The notes beneath the pieces were generated by a model. It worked only from the letters and a program-made list of their open reading frames with translations. It searched no databases and was not told where the DNA came from. Shown here in pieces: positions 45,266 to 53,674 of a stretch of 64,000 bases of DNA. The first letter of the stretch is position 1. Each line of letters opens with the position of its first letter. The stretch covers positions 247,329 through 311,328 of the forward strand of contig CAWJEW010000009.1 of the NCBI GenBank assembly GCA_963842065.1, read 5' to 3'. The position numbers and the translations under genes were made by a program. The DNA is from CAITWD01 sp963842065. Its GTDB lineage: Bacteria; Actinomycetota; Thermoleophilia; Miltoncostaeales; Miltoncostaeaceae.

Positions 45266-47035
45266 TCACCCGGGGGGAATGCCCAGCCGAATCAGCGCCA
45301 TGGACGCGATCGCGCTGAACGCCGGTGCGGCCACGGTTCCGCCATACGTCCCGACGGCGGGCTCGTCCACAGTGACGACGATGACCAACTGCGGGTGGTT
45401 GGCAGGCACGTAGCCGGCGAACGAGGACATAAACAGCGAGTTGCTGTACTGGCCGTTGCCGCCGACCACCTGCGCAGTGCCGGTCTTGCCGGCAACCGAG
45501 TAGCCCTTGACGGTGGCCGCGTCGCCGGTTCCCTGCGCCGACACTACCTTGCGCAGCATCCCGTCGACCTCGAGCGCCGTACGGGTGGAGATGATCCGCA
45601 CACCGGCAGGGTACGGGACCGGCTTGCCCCCGACCTTCGCGACCAGGTGCGGCGTCACCAGGAGCCCGCGGTTGGCGATGACCGAGTAGGCGCGCGCGAT
45701 TTGGACTTGTGTCGCCGACACCCCTTGCCCGATCGGCACATTCAAGATCGACACCCCGGACCAGCCCGGGCCCTCGTACTCCGGGAACGACCCTGAGCTC
45801 TCGCCCGGATAATCGACTCCCGTCGGATGACCGAAGCCGAACTTCGAGATCCAGCTGGCGAGCGCCGGATAGCCGAGACGCTCCGCAACCTTGACGGTAC
45901 CGATGTTGCTCGAGCGCTCGAGGATCTGGGAGACTGACCACACCGCCGTTCCATGCGACTCGGCGTCGTGGAGCTTGGTGGTATAGAGCGACAGGACGTC
46001 GGGTACCACGATCGGCGTGCTCGGCGTGACCAGGCCCGCCTGAATCGCGCCGGCCATCGTGACGATCTTGAAGATCGAGCCCGGCTCGAATTCGTCGGTG
46101 ACCGAACGCAGGCGGGCGGTGGACGGATCGAATTGGGCCCGGTCGTTGGGGTTGTAGCCCGGCGCGGTCGCCATCGCGAGGATGGCGCCGGTCTGCGGCT
46201 GCATCACGATGCCGCTCACGGACTGCGCCCGGAACTGGGCCTGGGTCGCGGCCAGGATCGACTCCAGGTTTGACTGGATGTCGGCGTCCAGGGTCAGCTG
46301 CACCGTCCTGCCAGGGGTGGCGGGCGTGTTCTTCACCGTTGAGAGCGCCTGGCCCTGCGGATCCTGATTCTCGACAACGACGCCCGGCGTGCCTGTCAGC
46401 ACCCTGTTGTATTGCTCCTCGAGCCCTGAGATGCCGCCATTTTCACCGACCAGCCCGATCACCTGCGCGGCGAGGTCGTTGTTTGGGAGATCGCGGGCAA
46501 ATGAGTCCTGGACGCTGATGCCGCTGATGCCCAGGTTGCGCACCGCATTGCCGACTGACTGATTGAGCCCTTGCGCGACGACCGAATAGCCGCCTGAGAC
46601 GATCAGCTTCGCCAGGATGGCGCTTTCGGGCATCTTGAGCAGCGGTGCCAGCTGCATCGCGGCCTGTTGGGCGTTGGTGACCAGGTACGGCGTGGCGACG
46701 ACCGTGTCGCTGAGCCGGTCGAAGGCCAGCTCGTAGCCGTTGCGATCCACGATCGCACCGCGCTGGCCTGGGCTGATAATCGTTTGATGCTGCTGCTCGG
46801 CGGCGACCGCCGAGAGCCAGCCGGAGTCGACGGTGCCTAGCCAGCCGGCGCGCAGGATCATCATCGCGACGCCCATGATCGCGAGCGCTCCGAGCAAGCG
46901 GATCCGGCGCGCGCCCTCTCGGCGCGTCAGCAGCGGCGGTTTGGCGGACCGACGCCGGCGCGTCTGCGGGCGCTGCCGCTGCCGGGAGGCACCTGTCCCG
47001 GAGCGACGCGAACGCGAAGTCGGGCGTCGGTCCAT
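45266..47035 (-). CDS. ftsI: Penicillin-binding protein 2 / FtsI septal transpeptidase
   Basis: 589-residue class B PBP. A very basic cytoplasmic N-terminus (residues 1-46) is followed by one membrane segment (47-65), a PBP dimerisation domain (RGAIVDRNGYELAFD, ISGLEEQYNRVLTG) and a transpeptidase domain with S320-xx-K323 (EPGSIFK), S375-S376-N377 and K517-T-G. The protein ends shortly after the transpeptidase, so there are no PASTA domains. It crosslinks septal peptidoglycan. It lies 28 bp before murE. Confidence 0.94.
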   Translation of the reverse strand: MDRRPTSRSRRSGTGASRQRQRPQTRRRRSAKPPLLTRREGARRIRLLGALAIMGVAMMILRAGWLGTVDSGWLSAVAAEQQHQTIISPGQRGAIVDRNGYELAFDRLSDTVVATPYLVTNAQQAAMQLAPLLKMPESAILAKLIVSGGYSVVAQGLNQSVGNAVRNLGISGISVQDSFARDLPNNDLAAQVIGLVGENGGISGLEEQYNRVLTGTPGVVVENQDPQGQALSTVKNTPATPGRTVQLTLDADIQSNLESILAATQAQFRAQSVSGIVMQPQTGAILAMATAPGYNPNDRAQFDPSTARLRSVTDEFEPGSIFKIVTMAGAIQAGLVTPSTPIVVPDVLSLYTTKLHDAESHGTAVWSVSQILERSSNIGTVKVAERLGYPALASWISKFGFGHPTGVDYPGESSGSFPEYEGPGWSGVSILNVPIGQGVSATQVQIARAYSVIANRGLLVTPHLVAKVGGKPVPYPAGVRIISTRTALEVDGMLRKVVSAQGTGDAATVKGYSVAGKTGTAQVVGGNGQYSNSLFMSSFAGYVPANHPQLVIVVTVDEPAVGTYGGTVAAPAFSAIASMALIRLGIPPG

Positions 47036-47039
47036 CTAC

Positions 47040-47458
47040 CTACGGCGTCGGGCTCGGAGCGCTCAGAATCGTCACCTGGGATGCAACCTCTTGCCTCATC
47101 CCCAGCTGACGCGAGGCCGCGTTACGCACCTGTGCGTCCGTCTGCTGAAGGGCCTGATTGAGGTTGACGATCTCCGACTGTGCCTCGCTGGTGCGCTGGA
47201 GCGTCAAGCTTGAGCGCGTCGACAGGCGCAGCGTGGCGACATTGAGGAAGACGATGCCGCCAAGCAACACGGCAAGGCCGGGCACCCATATCCACCGCAC
47301 GAGCAATTGCGTCCGCGTCCGCGTGCGCGTGCGCGACCGCGACTGCGTGCGCGAGGACGGCCGACGCGACGGTCGAGGGTGCTCGACCGGCCGCGTCCTG
47401 GCCGGCGCGCTCCGGCGCCGCGCGGGGCGGGCGCCGCTGCCCGGGCGCGGACACTCAT
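47040..47458 (-). CDS. ftsL: FtsL-like septum protein (start region probably frameshifted)
   Basis: Small bitopic protein: an Arg/Thr-rich N-terminus (QSRSRTRTRTRTQ), one membrane segment (WVPGLAVLLGGIVFLNVATL) and a coiled-coil (AQSEIVNLNQALQQTDAQVR) as in FtsL/DivIC. Position between rsmH and ftsI is that of ftsL. An ATG at 47458 overlaps the rsmH stop (ATGA) but lies in a different frame from the membrane part, so a one-base loss in the G/C-rich start region is likely. No start codon exists in the main frame at the right place. Confidence 0.7.
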
Positions 47459-48392
47459 GCGGACCCCAGCTTGCGGATCGCCCGCAGCCGGGCCGAACGG
47501 GACCGTGGGTTCCGGTGTGATTCGGCGGCGCTCGGCATGATTGCGCGGCTGTTGAGCAACTCACCTTCAGGCGCTCGTCCGCATCCGCAGACCGGCATGT
47601 CCGGCGGGCAAATGCAGCCCTGGGCGCGCGCGCGCAGGAAGCGCTTGACGATCCGGTCCTCGAGCGAGTGGAAGCTGATCACCGCCAGCACACCGTTGGC
47701 GCCAGCAGCGCAAACGCCGACTCGAGAGCGTGCGGGAGCAGCTCCAGCTCCGCGTTCACGACGATCCGCAGCGCCTGGAACACGCGCTTGGCCGGATGTC
47801 CGCCGGCAAACAGTGCACCAGAGGGCACCGCGGACCGCACGACCTCGACCAGATCCGCGGTCGTCGTGATCGGCGCAGTCGCGCGGCGACGGACGATCGC
47901 ACGGGCGATCTGCCGCGCGTAGCGCTCCTCGCCGTACTCGCGGAACCACCGCGTGAGGTCGGCCTCAGACGCATCGGCGACCAGCGTCGCCGCAGAGATC
48001 CGCTGGTTCGGGTCCATGCGCATGTCCAGCGGCGCTTGGCGAGCGTAGGAGAAGCCGCGCTCCGGCCGGTCCACCTGCATCGATGAGACCCCGAGGTCCA
48101 TCAGGATCGCGTCCGCGCGGATCCCCTCCTGGACCAGTGTGTCCAGCGCAACGGCGAAATTGGCACGCTCGAAACGCGTCTCGCACGGCGCGTTCGCCGC
48201 GAACGCGTCGAAGAACGGCCGCACGTCCGGATCCTGGTCGATGGCGATGTACAGGCCATCGGTGCCGAGGTCCTCGGCGATGCGCTGCGCATGACCGCCG
48301 GCGCCGAAGGTGCAGTCGACGACGGTCTGCCCAGGCCGCGGCCGCAGCAGCTCGAGCACCTCGTCGGCCAGGACGGGCTCGTGGGCTGTCAT
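47455..48392 (-). CDS. rsmH: 16S rRNA (cytosine-1402-N4)-methyltransferase (frameshifted)
   Basis: About 312 residues across two frames. The first covers MTAHEPVLADEVLELLRPRP, DCTFGAGGHAQRI (SAM site), LMDLGVSSMQVDRPERGFSY and LDMRMDP. After one missing C at 47698-47699 the second frame continues NGVLAVISFHSLEDRIVKRF and CICPPDMPVCGCG to the stop. Both parts are fully conserved RsmH sequence, so a sequence error in a C run is the simplest reading. Starts 4 bp after mraZ. Confidence 0.92.
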
Positions 48393-48396
48393 GGCT

Positions 48397-48846
48397 TCAC
48401 CCAACGCGATCGGCAAGACGCTTGGCACGGGCCGATACCCCCTCTCGACGAAGCGCTGCAAATCGATCCGCGAGACGGTCGCCATCCCAGACCTCCAAGT
48501 ACTCGCCTGCACCAACGACCTTCACGCGCGACTCCAGCCCCGCGTGCTCGCGCAGTTCGGCCGGCAGCAGGATCCGTCCCTGGCGGTCCAAGTCTTGCTC
48601 GAATGCCCCGGCGGAAAGGAACCGGCTGAGCTCGCGCCCCTCGTCGTCGAGCACGCTCATCGCACCGAAGGTCCGTTCGATCAGACCCGCCCAGTCGCCG
48701 CGCGGGACGATGATGAGGCATTCATCGATCCACCAGCCCACGACGGCACCGCCGATGAAGGGCTCGCGGAGCCGTGCCGGAATCGCCAACCGGAAGCGGT
48801 TGTCGAGGCTGCACTCGTGGGTCCCTGTCAGCAACCGGCGCTGCAT
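48397..48846 (-). CDS. mraZ: Transcriptional regulator MraZ
   Basis: 149-residue protein with two SpoVT/AbrB-like MraZ repeats: LLTGTHECSLDNRFRLAIPA and EQDLDRQGRILLPAELREHA. MraZ binds repeats upstream of its own operon and controls dcw transcription; three such repeats lie directly before this start. ATG 48846 is preferred because it aligns with the family start; an ATG at 48867 would place the operator inside the gene. Confidence 0.94.
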   Translation of the reverse strand: MQRRLLTGTHECSLDNRFRLAIPARLREPFIGGAVVGWWIDECLIIVPRGDWAGLIERTFGAMSVLDDEGRELSRFLSAGAFEQDLDRQGRILLPAELREHAGLESRVKVVGAGEYLEVWDGDRLADRFAALRREGVSARAKRLADRVG

Positions 48847-48849
48847 GTG

Positions 48850-48874
48850 CCCCACCGTACCCCACATCTCCCCA
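48850..48874 (-). promoter_or_regulatory. MraZ operator: three TGGGG repeats at 10-bp spacing
   Basis: CCCCA at 48850, 48860 and 48870 reads TGGGG on the mraZ strand, repeated exactly every 10 bp. This matches the established MraZ site TGGGN-N5 three times. The last repeat ends 4 bp before the mraZ ATG, closer than usual, so it may overlap the ribosome-binding region. Confidence 0.87.
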
Positions 48875-49125
48875 CATCACAACGCGATAGACCCCAAAAG
48901 CCGCAACTTGTTCCCCCTGAGCCGTCCGAAGGCGAGAGCGCACACGATCCGGGCGCCGAACACGTGTTCCGTCCGACGGGCGAACTAATGTTCGATACAT
49001 GACTGGAACCGTGCATCACATCCACGCCCACCGGCACCCCGCAGCGCCGCGGCCTGAGGCTCGTTGCCGCCCCCTCCTCCCGCCGCCGGCCGCTTTCGGC
49101 GACGCTGACCCTGTTCGCCGCTGGC

Positions 49126-49344
49126 ATGACTCCCGGCTTCCTGCTGGCCGCCGCGGCGTCGGCACAGGGCGGTCCCACAATGGTCCGGACCGCGTTGATC
49201 CTGGCCGGCATCTGTGCCGCCGTGACGGTTGCGGCCGCCATGCGCGCGCGCCAGATCGCCCGTCGGCGCGAACAGCGGCTGCGACAGCGTGCGCGCCTGC
49301 GATCGGCGCCAGCGACATCGATCGCGACGCGCCGCGCCGCCTAG
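49126..49344 (+). CDS. Small putative membrane protein
   Basis: 72 residues from ATG 49126, with one hydrophobic segment (MVRTALILAGICAAVTVAAA) and a highly basic cytoplasmic-type tail (RRREQRLRQRARLRSA). The frame is open upstream to 49003 and would give an Arg-rich then hydrophobic extension (LSATLTLFAAGMTPGFLLAA) with a second hydrophobic patch, but no standard start is visible there. Function unknown. Confidence 0.45.
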   Translation: MTPGFLLAAAASAQGGPTMVRTALILAGICAAVTVAAAMRARQIARRREQRLRQRARLRSAPATSIATRRAA

Positions 49345-49457
49345 GTCGGCACCCGGGCCCGGCGCGGTGCAACACATGGCCGCGAAGCACCAATCGCGGC
49401 CGCGTGATGCGCTACGGTCCGGGCAGTGCCCGTTCACCGAATTGCAACATCCTGCGC

Positions 49458-50326
49458 GTGATTGCAGCCGCGATCGACGTCGGCACCAACACGAGGCGCT
49501 CGCTGGTCGCGCGGGTCGACGCGGATCGCCTCACGCCGCTGGCGACCGACGGAATCGTGACCGCGCTCGGGACCGGTCCGGATGCAACCGGTCACGTCAG
49601 CGAGGCGGGACTCGAGCTTGTCGAGCGGACGCGTCGGCGAGATGGCGGAGCGCGCCCGCGCGGTTGGTTCGGAGCGGCTTGCAATCGCCTGCATGGCCGT
49701 GGCCCGGGAGGCCGCAAATGCGCCGAACCTGCTGACGCGTATCGCCACGGCGACGGGCGTCACCGCCGACCGTGCTCTCCGACGAGCATGAGGCTGCCCT
49801 GACCTACGCCGGCCTCGTGGCCGCCGGCGCAGCGGACGACCTGGTCGCCGCCGACCTCGGGGGCGGTTCGCTCGAGTTGATGGGCGGGCATTCGGGTCGG
49901 CTCGGATGGGCCACCTCCCTCGCCGTCGGAGTCCGCAAGCTGACCGAGCGCTTCTGCGTCGCGGATCCCCCAGAACGATCGGGGTGGGACGCGATCGTCA
50001 AGGACATGGACGCCAGGGTCCGGCCGATCGCCGAGGTCCATCCCGCCAACGCGATCGTCATCACCGGTGGGTCAGCCGCAGCCGTCGCGCGCCTGGCCGG
50101 CTCCGAGCGGCTCGACGGCGCTGCCCTCGCGGGTGTCGCGGATCTCCTGGCGACCCGTCCGGCCGACGAACTCGCCCGTGCCACGGGGGTCGAGGCCGCA
50201 CGGCTGCGCCTGCGCTTCGCCGGAACCGGCGCGCTGGAGGGCATTCGCCGCGCGGTCGCGCTCGACGCGCTTGAGGTGTCGACAGCGGGCTTGCGCGAAG
50301 GACTCGTGCTGGGGGCGATTCGATGA
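49458..50326 (+). CDS. Ppx/GppA-family phosphatase (two frameshifts)
   Basis: About 288 residues over three frames: IDVGTNTRRSLVARVDADRL (phosphate loop) to about 49630; VGEMAERARAVGSERLAIAC to GVTAD at 49770; then VLSDEHEAALTYAGLVAAGA, VAADLGGGSLELMG (second phosphate loop) and VITGGSAAAVARL to the stop. Each join needs one extra base removed. Members are exopolyphosphatases or pppGpp phosphatases; the short length suits the actinobacterial Ppx type. Two shifts make real decay possible, but the intact downstream operon argues for sequence error. The stop overlaps the next start (ATGA). Confidence 0.8.
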
Positions 50327-51162
50327 GCACCAATGGCGGCGACTACCTCAGGCACTGGGGCCTCGCCGAATCGCCATTCTTGATCGAGCCCGACCCCCGC
50401 TTCGCCTACGAGCGCGCCGACCATCGCGAGGCACTCGCACGCATGCTGTTCGGGCTGACCCAGCTGGGCGGCCTGGTGCTGATCACCGGCGAGATCGGCT
50501 GCGGCAAGACGATGCTCGCCGAGACACTACGCGGCATGCTCTCGGGTGGCGGCTACCGGGTGGTGTCGGTCCCGAATCCTCCGCGCACGAGCGCTGCGCT
50601 GCTGGGCGCGCTGCTTGAGGCCGCCGGCGGTCCGACCGCCGGCGGGTCGGCGGCACGCCTCTCCGGGCTGGTACGCGACCAACTGCGACTGGCGATCGAA
50701 CAGGGCCAGCGCGTCGTGCTGGCCGTCGACGAGGCGCAGCGGCTCGACGCCCGCGCCCTCGATGAGCTGCGACTGCTCACCAACCCTGGACGGGGCGGTT
50801 CGGCGCCTGCCGTACTGCTGGGCCAGCCAGAGCTGAGCACGCGGATCGGCCGGTACCCGCAGCTCGCGCAGCGCATTGTCGTGCGGTACCACCTGCAGCC
50901 CATGCGCGCCGACGAGATCGAGGGCTACATCAGCCACCGGACACGGATCGCCGGCTCGCCGCAGCGCCTGTTCACGCGGCGGGCCGCGGCTGCCGTGCAC
51001 GAGGAGACCGGCGGGACGCCGCGACTGGTCAACCTGCTGTGCGCCAATGCCCTCTTCGTCGGTGCTGCACGCGGCGAAGACCAGATCGGCGCGGACACGA
51101 TTCGGGATCTCGCCGAAGACCGGCGCCGCTCCGAACACCTCGCGGACCGGGGGATCCAATGA
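50323..51162 (+). CDS. ExeA/GspA-like AAA ATPase
   Basis: 279-residue ATPase. Family opening YLRHWGLAESPFLIEPDPRF, Walker A LITGEIGCGKTMLAETL, Walker B VVLAVDEAQRLDARALDELR and arginine-finger region RYPQLAQRI. The C-terminal lid (ISHRTRIAGSPQRLFTRRAA, TGGTPRLVNLLC) matches ExeA/TniB-type ATPases. There is no peptidoglycan-binding domain or membrane segment, so a type II secretion role is unlikely. It sits between ppx and a ribbon-helix-helix-like gene, coupled to both by ATGA. Confidence 0.85.
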   Translation: MSTNGGDYLRHWGLAESPFLIEPDPRFAYERADHREALARMLFGLTQLGGLVLITGEIGCGKTMLAETLRGMLSGGGYRVVSVPNPPRTSAALLGALLEAAGGPTAGGSAARLSGLVRDQLRLAIEQGQRVVLAVDEAQRLDARALDELRLLTNPGRGGSAPAVLLGQPELSTRIGRYPQLAQRIVVRYHLQPMRADEIEGYISHRTRIAGSPQRLFTRRAAAAVHEETGGTPRLVNLLCANALFVGAARGEDQIGADTIRDLAEDRRRSEHLADRGIQ

Positions 51163-51488
51163 GCGAAGTCAGCTACCAGACCTTCTTGAGCGACATCGGC
51201 CGGGCGGGCGGCGAGCGTTTTGTGGCGCTCCCGCCGGACGCGCTGTCGACGCGGCGTAAGGACGCCGACCGGAAGTTGACCGTGCGGATCTCAAAACAGC
51301 AGGCCCGATGGCTTGACCACGTCGAGGGCATCACGGGCAAGGGCATCGATGCCGACGCGATCGTGCGGGCACTTCTCGACCTTGGCCAAGAGCTGGACGT
51401 CGACTGGGCGATGCTGGCAGGCGCACCCTCCGTGCGCGCCGCGATCGCCGAGGCCGTCCGCCTGCGGCAGTCGACCGCCAGGACCTGA
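51159..51488 (+). CDS. Ribbon-helix-helix-like small protein (109 aa)
   Basis: No family is certain. Residues about 39-75 (RKLTVRISKQQARWLDHVEG, then GIDADAIVRALLDLG) have the strand-helix-helix pattern of Arc/CopG-type DNA-binding proteins. A second helical part follows (PSVRAAIAEAVRLRQ). The start overlaps the ATPase stop (ATGA), and its TGA shares an A with the next ATG (TGATG). Placed between an ATPase and CHAD genes, it could link the cluster to DNA or be an autoregulator. Confidence 0.65.
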   Translation: MSEVSYQTFLSDIGRAGGERFVALPPDALSTRRKDADRKLTVRISKQQARWLDHVEGITGKGIDADAIVRALLDLGQELDVDWAMLAGAPSVRAAIAEAVRLRQSTART

Positions 51489-52006
51489 TGGCGCGGGCCT
51501 GGGAGGTCAACGGCCTCGCGCCCAACGCGGGATTTCGCGACGCGGCGGGGCGCATCGTGCTGACGCGGTGGCGCGAGATGATGAGCTACCGCACGGGCAC
51601 GCTCGCCGGCGACGACATCGAGGAGCTGCACGCGATGCGCGTCTCGTCCCGACGGCTGCGGGCCGCGATGGACGCGTTCGCCGACGTCTTTCCGAAGCGC
51701 AGCTTCGGTACGTACCTGCGTGAGGTCAAGCGGATCACCGACACGCTCGGCGATGCGCGCGATCTCGATGTGGCCATCGATCACCTGACCGTGCTGCTGC
51801 CCGGCCTCGAGCCGATCGACCGCCCCGGACTCGAAGGGCTCATCGACAGGTACGAACAGCGCCGGCGCGCCGAAGACGCGCACATCCACGCCCTGTTCAC
51901 ACGGCTCGAGCAGGAATCGTTCGGTCCGCGCTTCGAGGCGTGGGTCACCAAACACACCGGCATCGACGTGGACGAACTACAGCCCACCCCGCCTGGAGAC
52001 CACTGA
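51488..52006 (+). CDS. CHAD N-half protein
   Basis: 172-residue helical protein equal to the first four-helix half of a CHAD domain: ELHAMRVSSRRLRAAMDAFA with the conserved His/Arg set, and ITDTLGDARDLDVAIDHL. CHAD domains bind inorganic polyphosphate through these basic residues. In ordinary proteins both halves are in one chain; here the protein stops before the second half, which is encoded by the next gene. Confidence 0.87.
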   Translation: MARAWEVNGLAPNAGFRDAAGRIVLTRWREMMSYRTGTLAGDDIEELHAMRVSSRRLRAAMDAFADVFPKRSFGTYLREVKRITDTLGDARDLDVAIDHLTVLLPGLEPIDRPGLEGLIDRYEQRRRAEDAHIHALFTRLEQESFGPRFEAWVTKHTGIDVDELQPTPPGDH

Positions 52007-52590
52007 TGGCCAGGCCACGCCGGGTCTCCGGAATCGATCCGTCGCGGCGTGTGCGCCCGAACGCGCGACGGATTCTCGCCACGCGCATCGACGAGGTGTA
52101 TCAGTACGACGGGCTGGTCGCGAACCCCGCCAACATCACCGACCTGCACAACATGAGGATCGCGTTCAAGCGGTTGCGGTATCTGCTAGAGATCTTCGGG
52201 AGTGCCTTCAAGGCCGACCTGGATCCATTCCTGGATCAGGTCAAGTCGATGCAGGACCTGCTCGGGGACATCCACGACTGCGACGTACAGGTGCCGATGC
52301 TCGAAGCTCACCTCGCCTGGCTGGAGCGCCAGGAGGCCGCCAGCGTGGAGCACATGCTCACCAGCACACGGCGCGCCCGTACACCCGAGGACGAGGCGGT
52401 CGCGCTCGAGCGCTTCCGCAGCCGCCTCGAGGCCGCCCGACGCACCGACGAGCGGCCCGGCATCCACACGCTCATCGCATTGCGCCGCGCCCAGCGCATC
52501 GCGCTCTACATGCGGTTCACCGACGAGTGGCGGCGCCTCAAGCGCGAACGGTTCCGCCAACACCTCGAGCGCGCACTGGGCATCGGGTAA
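52006..52590 (+). CDS. CHAD C-half protein
   Basis: 194-residue protein equal to the second CHAD half: DLHNMRIAFKRLRYLLEIFG and VKSMQDLLGDIHDCDV. The start shares an A with the previous stop (TGATG) and has its own GGAG at 51995-51998, so the split looks real rather than an indel. The basic C-terminus (EWRRLKRERFRQHLER) may add polyphosphate contacts. The two products probably assemble as a heterodimeric CHAD. Confidence 0.87.
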   Translation: MARPRRVSGIDPSRRVRPNARRILATRIDEVYQYDGLVANPANITDLHNMRIAFKRLRYLLEIFGSAFKADLDPFLDQVKSMQDLLGDIHDCDVQVPMLEAHLAWLERQEAASVEHMLTSTRRARTPEDEAVALERFRSRLEAARRTDERPGIHTLIALRRAQRIALYMRFTDEWRRLKRERFRQHLERALGIG

Positions 52591-52599
52591 GCCACCCGG

Positions 52600-53280
52600 A
52601 TGACCGTGAGCCCCCAGTCCCTGGCACTCATCGGGGACATCCACGCACGCCTGGACGCGCTGACCGCAGTCCTGGAGGCAATCAGCGCTGCGGGCATCCC
52701 GACGGGACTCTGCACGGGGGATCTGGTCATGCGAGGGCCGGAACCCGCGGGCTGCATCGCCCGCGTGCGCGAGCTCGGATGGCCGACGGTGATCGGCAAC
52801 ACCGATCGCAAGGTGGCCGCCGGCGACCCACGGCCGCCATCCCACCCTGCCTCGCGCCGGATCGGATCGCGGTCTTGGACCTACCGCAAGCTCGAGGCGG
52901 ACGACCTGTCATGGCTCGGCGACCTGCCCCGACAGGTGCGCATGAGCTTCGGCGGCGCCCGCGTGGTGATGATCCACGGCGATGCGGATTCGCTGCCGAC
53001 TGTGATCACCGCGGAGACGCCAAGCCGCGCGGTCGAGCGCCAACTGCGCACGCTCGAGGCGGACGTGCTCGTGTTGGGGCACACGCACGTCGCGATGGTG
53101 CGCACGGTCCGCAACGGTATCGTCATCAATCCTGGTGCCGTCGGCGAGAGCCGCAATTCGGATTGGCAGCCGCATTGGGGGTGGCTCGAGGCCACACCGG
53201 ATGGCATTGTCCCGCACCTGGAAGTGGTGCACACGCCGCTCGCGCCGCAGCGCGACGACGACGACCCTCCCGAGGACTAG
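52600..53280 (+). CDS. Calcineurin-like metallophosphoesterase
   Basis: 226-residue phosphoesterase with the metal motifs ALIGDIHARLDAL, GDLVMRGPEP, VIGNTDRK, VMIHGDAD and VLGHTHVAM. It resembles YfcE/ApaH-like phosphatases. It follows the CHAD pair by 9 bp and is last in the operon, so a role in phosphate or nucleotide-polyphosphate turnover is likely. The TAG stop lies in a CTAG palindrome shared with the convergent DUF192 stop. Confidence 0.85.
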   Translation: MTVSPQSLALIGDIHARLDALTAVLEAISAAGIPTGLCTGDLVMRGPEPAGCIARVRELGWPTVIGNTDRKVAAGDPRPPSHPASRRIGSRSWTYRKLEADDLSWLGDLPRQVRMSFGGARVVMIHGDADSLPTVITAETPSRAVERQLRTLEADVLVLGHTHVAMVRTVRNGIVINPGAVGESRNSDWQPHWGWLEATPDGIVPHLEVVHTPLAPQRDDDDPPED

Positions 53281-53663
53281 CCCGACCGCCGCAGGCGGTC
53301 CCCGACCCGCACCCTGTGCGCCAACCCGACCGGCCCTTCGACAACCGTGCGCGCCCCGCGGGCGCCGACGATGCGCCACGGAGGGACGTGATCGGCGACG
53401 CGGACCACGACGCCATCGGCATCCAGGAACACCACCGCGATTGGGCCCCCCATCCCCCAGGTATGCACACGCCCGCACCGCGGGATCCACAGTGCCTCAT
53501 CGGACGCGAGCGCGCGGGTGCCCAAGAGCCCCAGCGCGCGTGCCCACCACCGCTCGGCGACGTAGGTCCGCGCCGCCAGGCGCGTGCCATCGCCGTCGAC
53601 GAGCGCGACAGCCGCCGGGCACACCCGGTCGACGCGCGGCAGCGGGCCCCGACCGCCGGCCAC
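53277..53663 (-). CDS. DUF192-domain protein
   Basis: 128-residue DUF192 protein: WWARALGLLGTRALASDEAL, RVHTWGMGGPIAVVFLDADG and PPWRIVGARGARTVVEGP are the family blocks. No signal peptide or lipobox is seen, although many family members are exported. Function unknown. It is the last gene of the leftward glpX unit. Confidence 0.85.
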   Translation of the reverse strand: MAGGRGPLPRVDRVCPAAVALVDGDGTRLAARTYVAERWWARALGLLGTRALASDEALWIPRCGRVHTWGMGGPIAVVFLDADGVVVRVADHVPPWRIVGARGARTVVEGPVGLAHRVRVGDRLRRSG

Positions 53664-53674
53664 ACCCGGCCCCG

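Noticed and set aside
49458..50326. Calling the Ppx/GppA gene a pseudogene
   Set aside because: Both shifts are single bases, motifs are intact across the joins, the downstream coupled genes are open, and neighbouring essential genes show the same error type.
50323..51162. Type II secretion or Tn7-like transposition ATPase
   Set aside because: The ATPase resembles ExeA/TniB, but there are no secretion genes, transposase partners or element ends around it; the neighbours are Ppx and CHAD genes.
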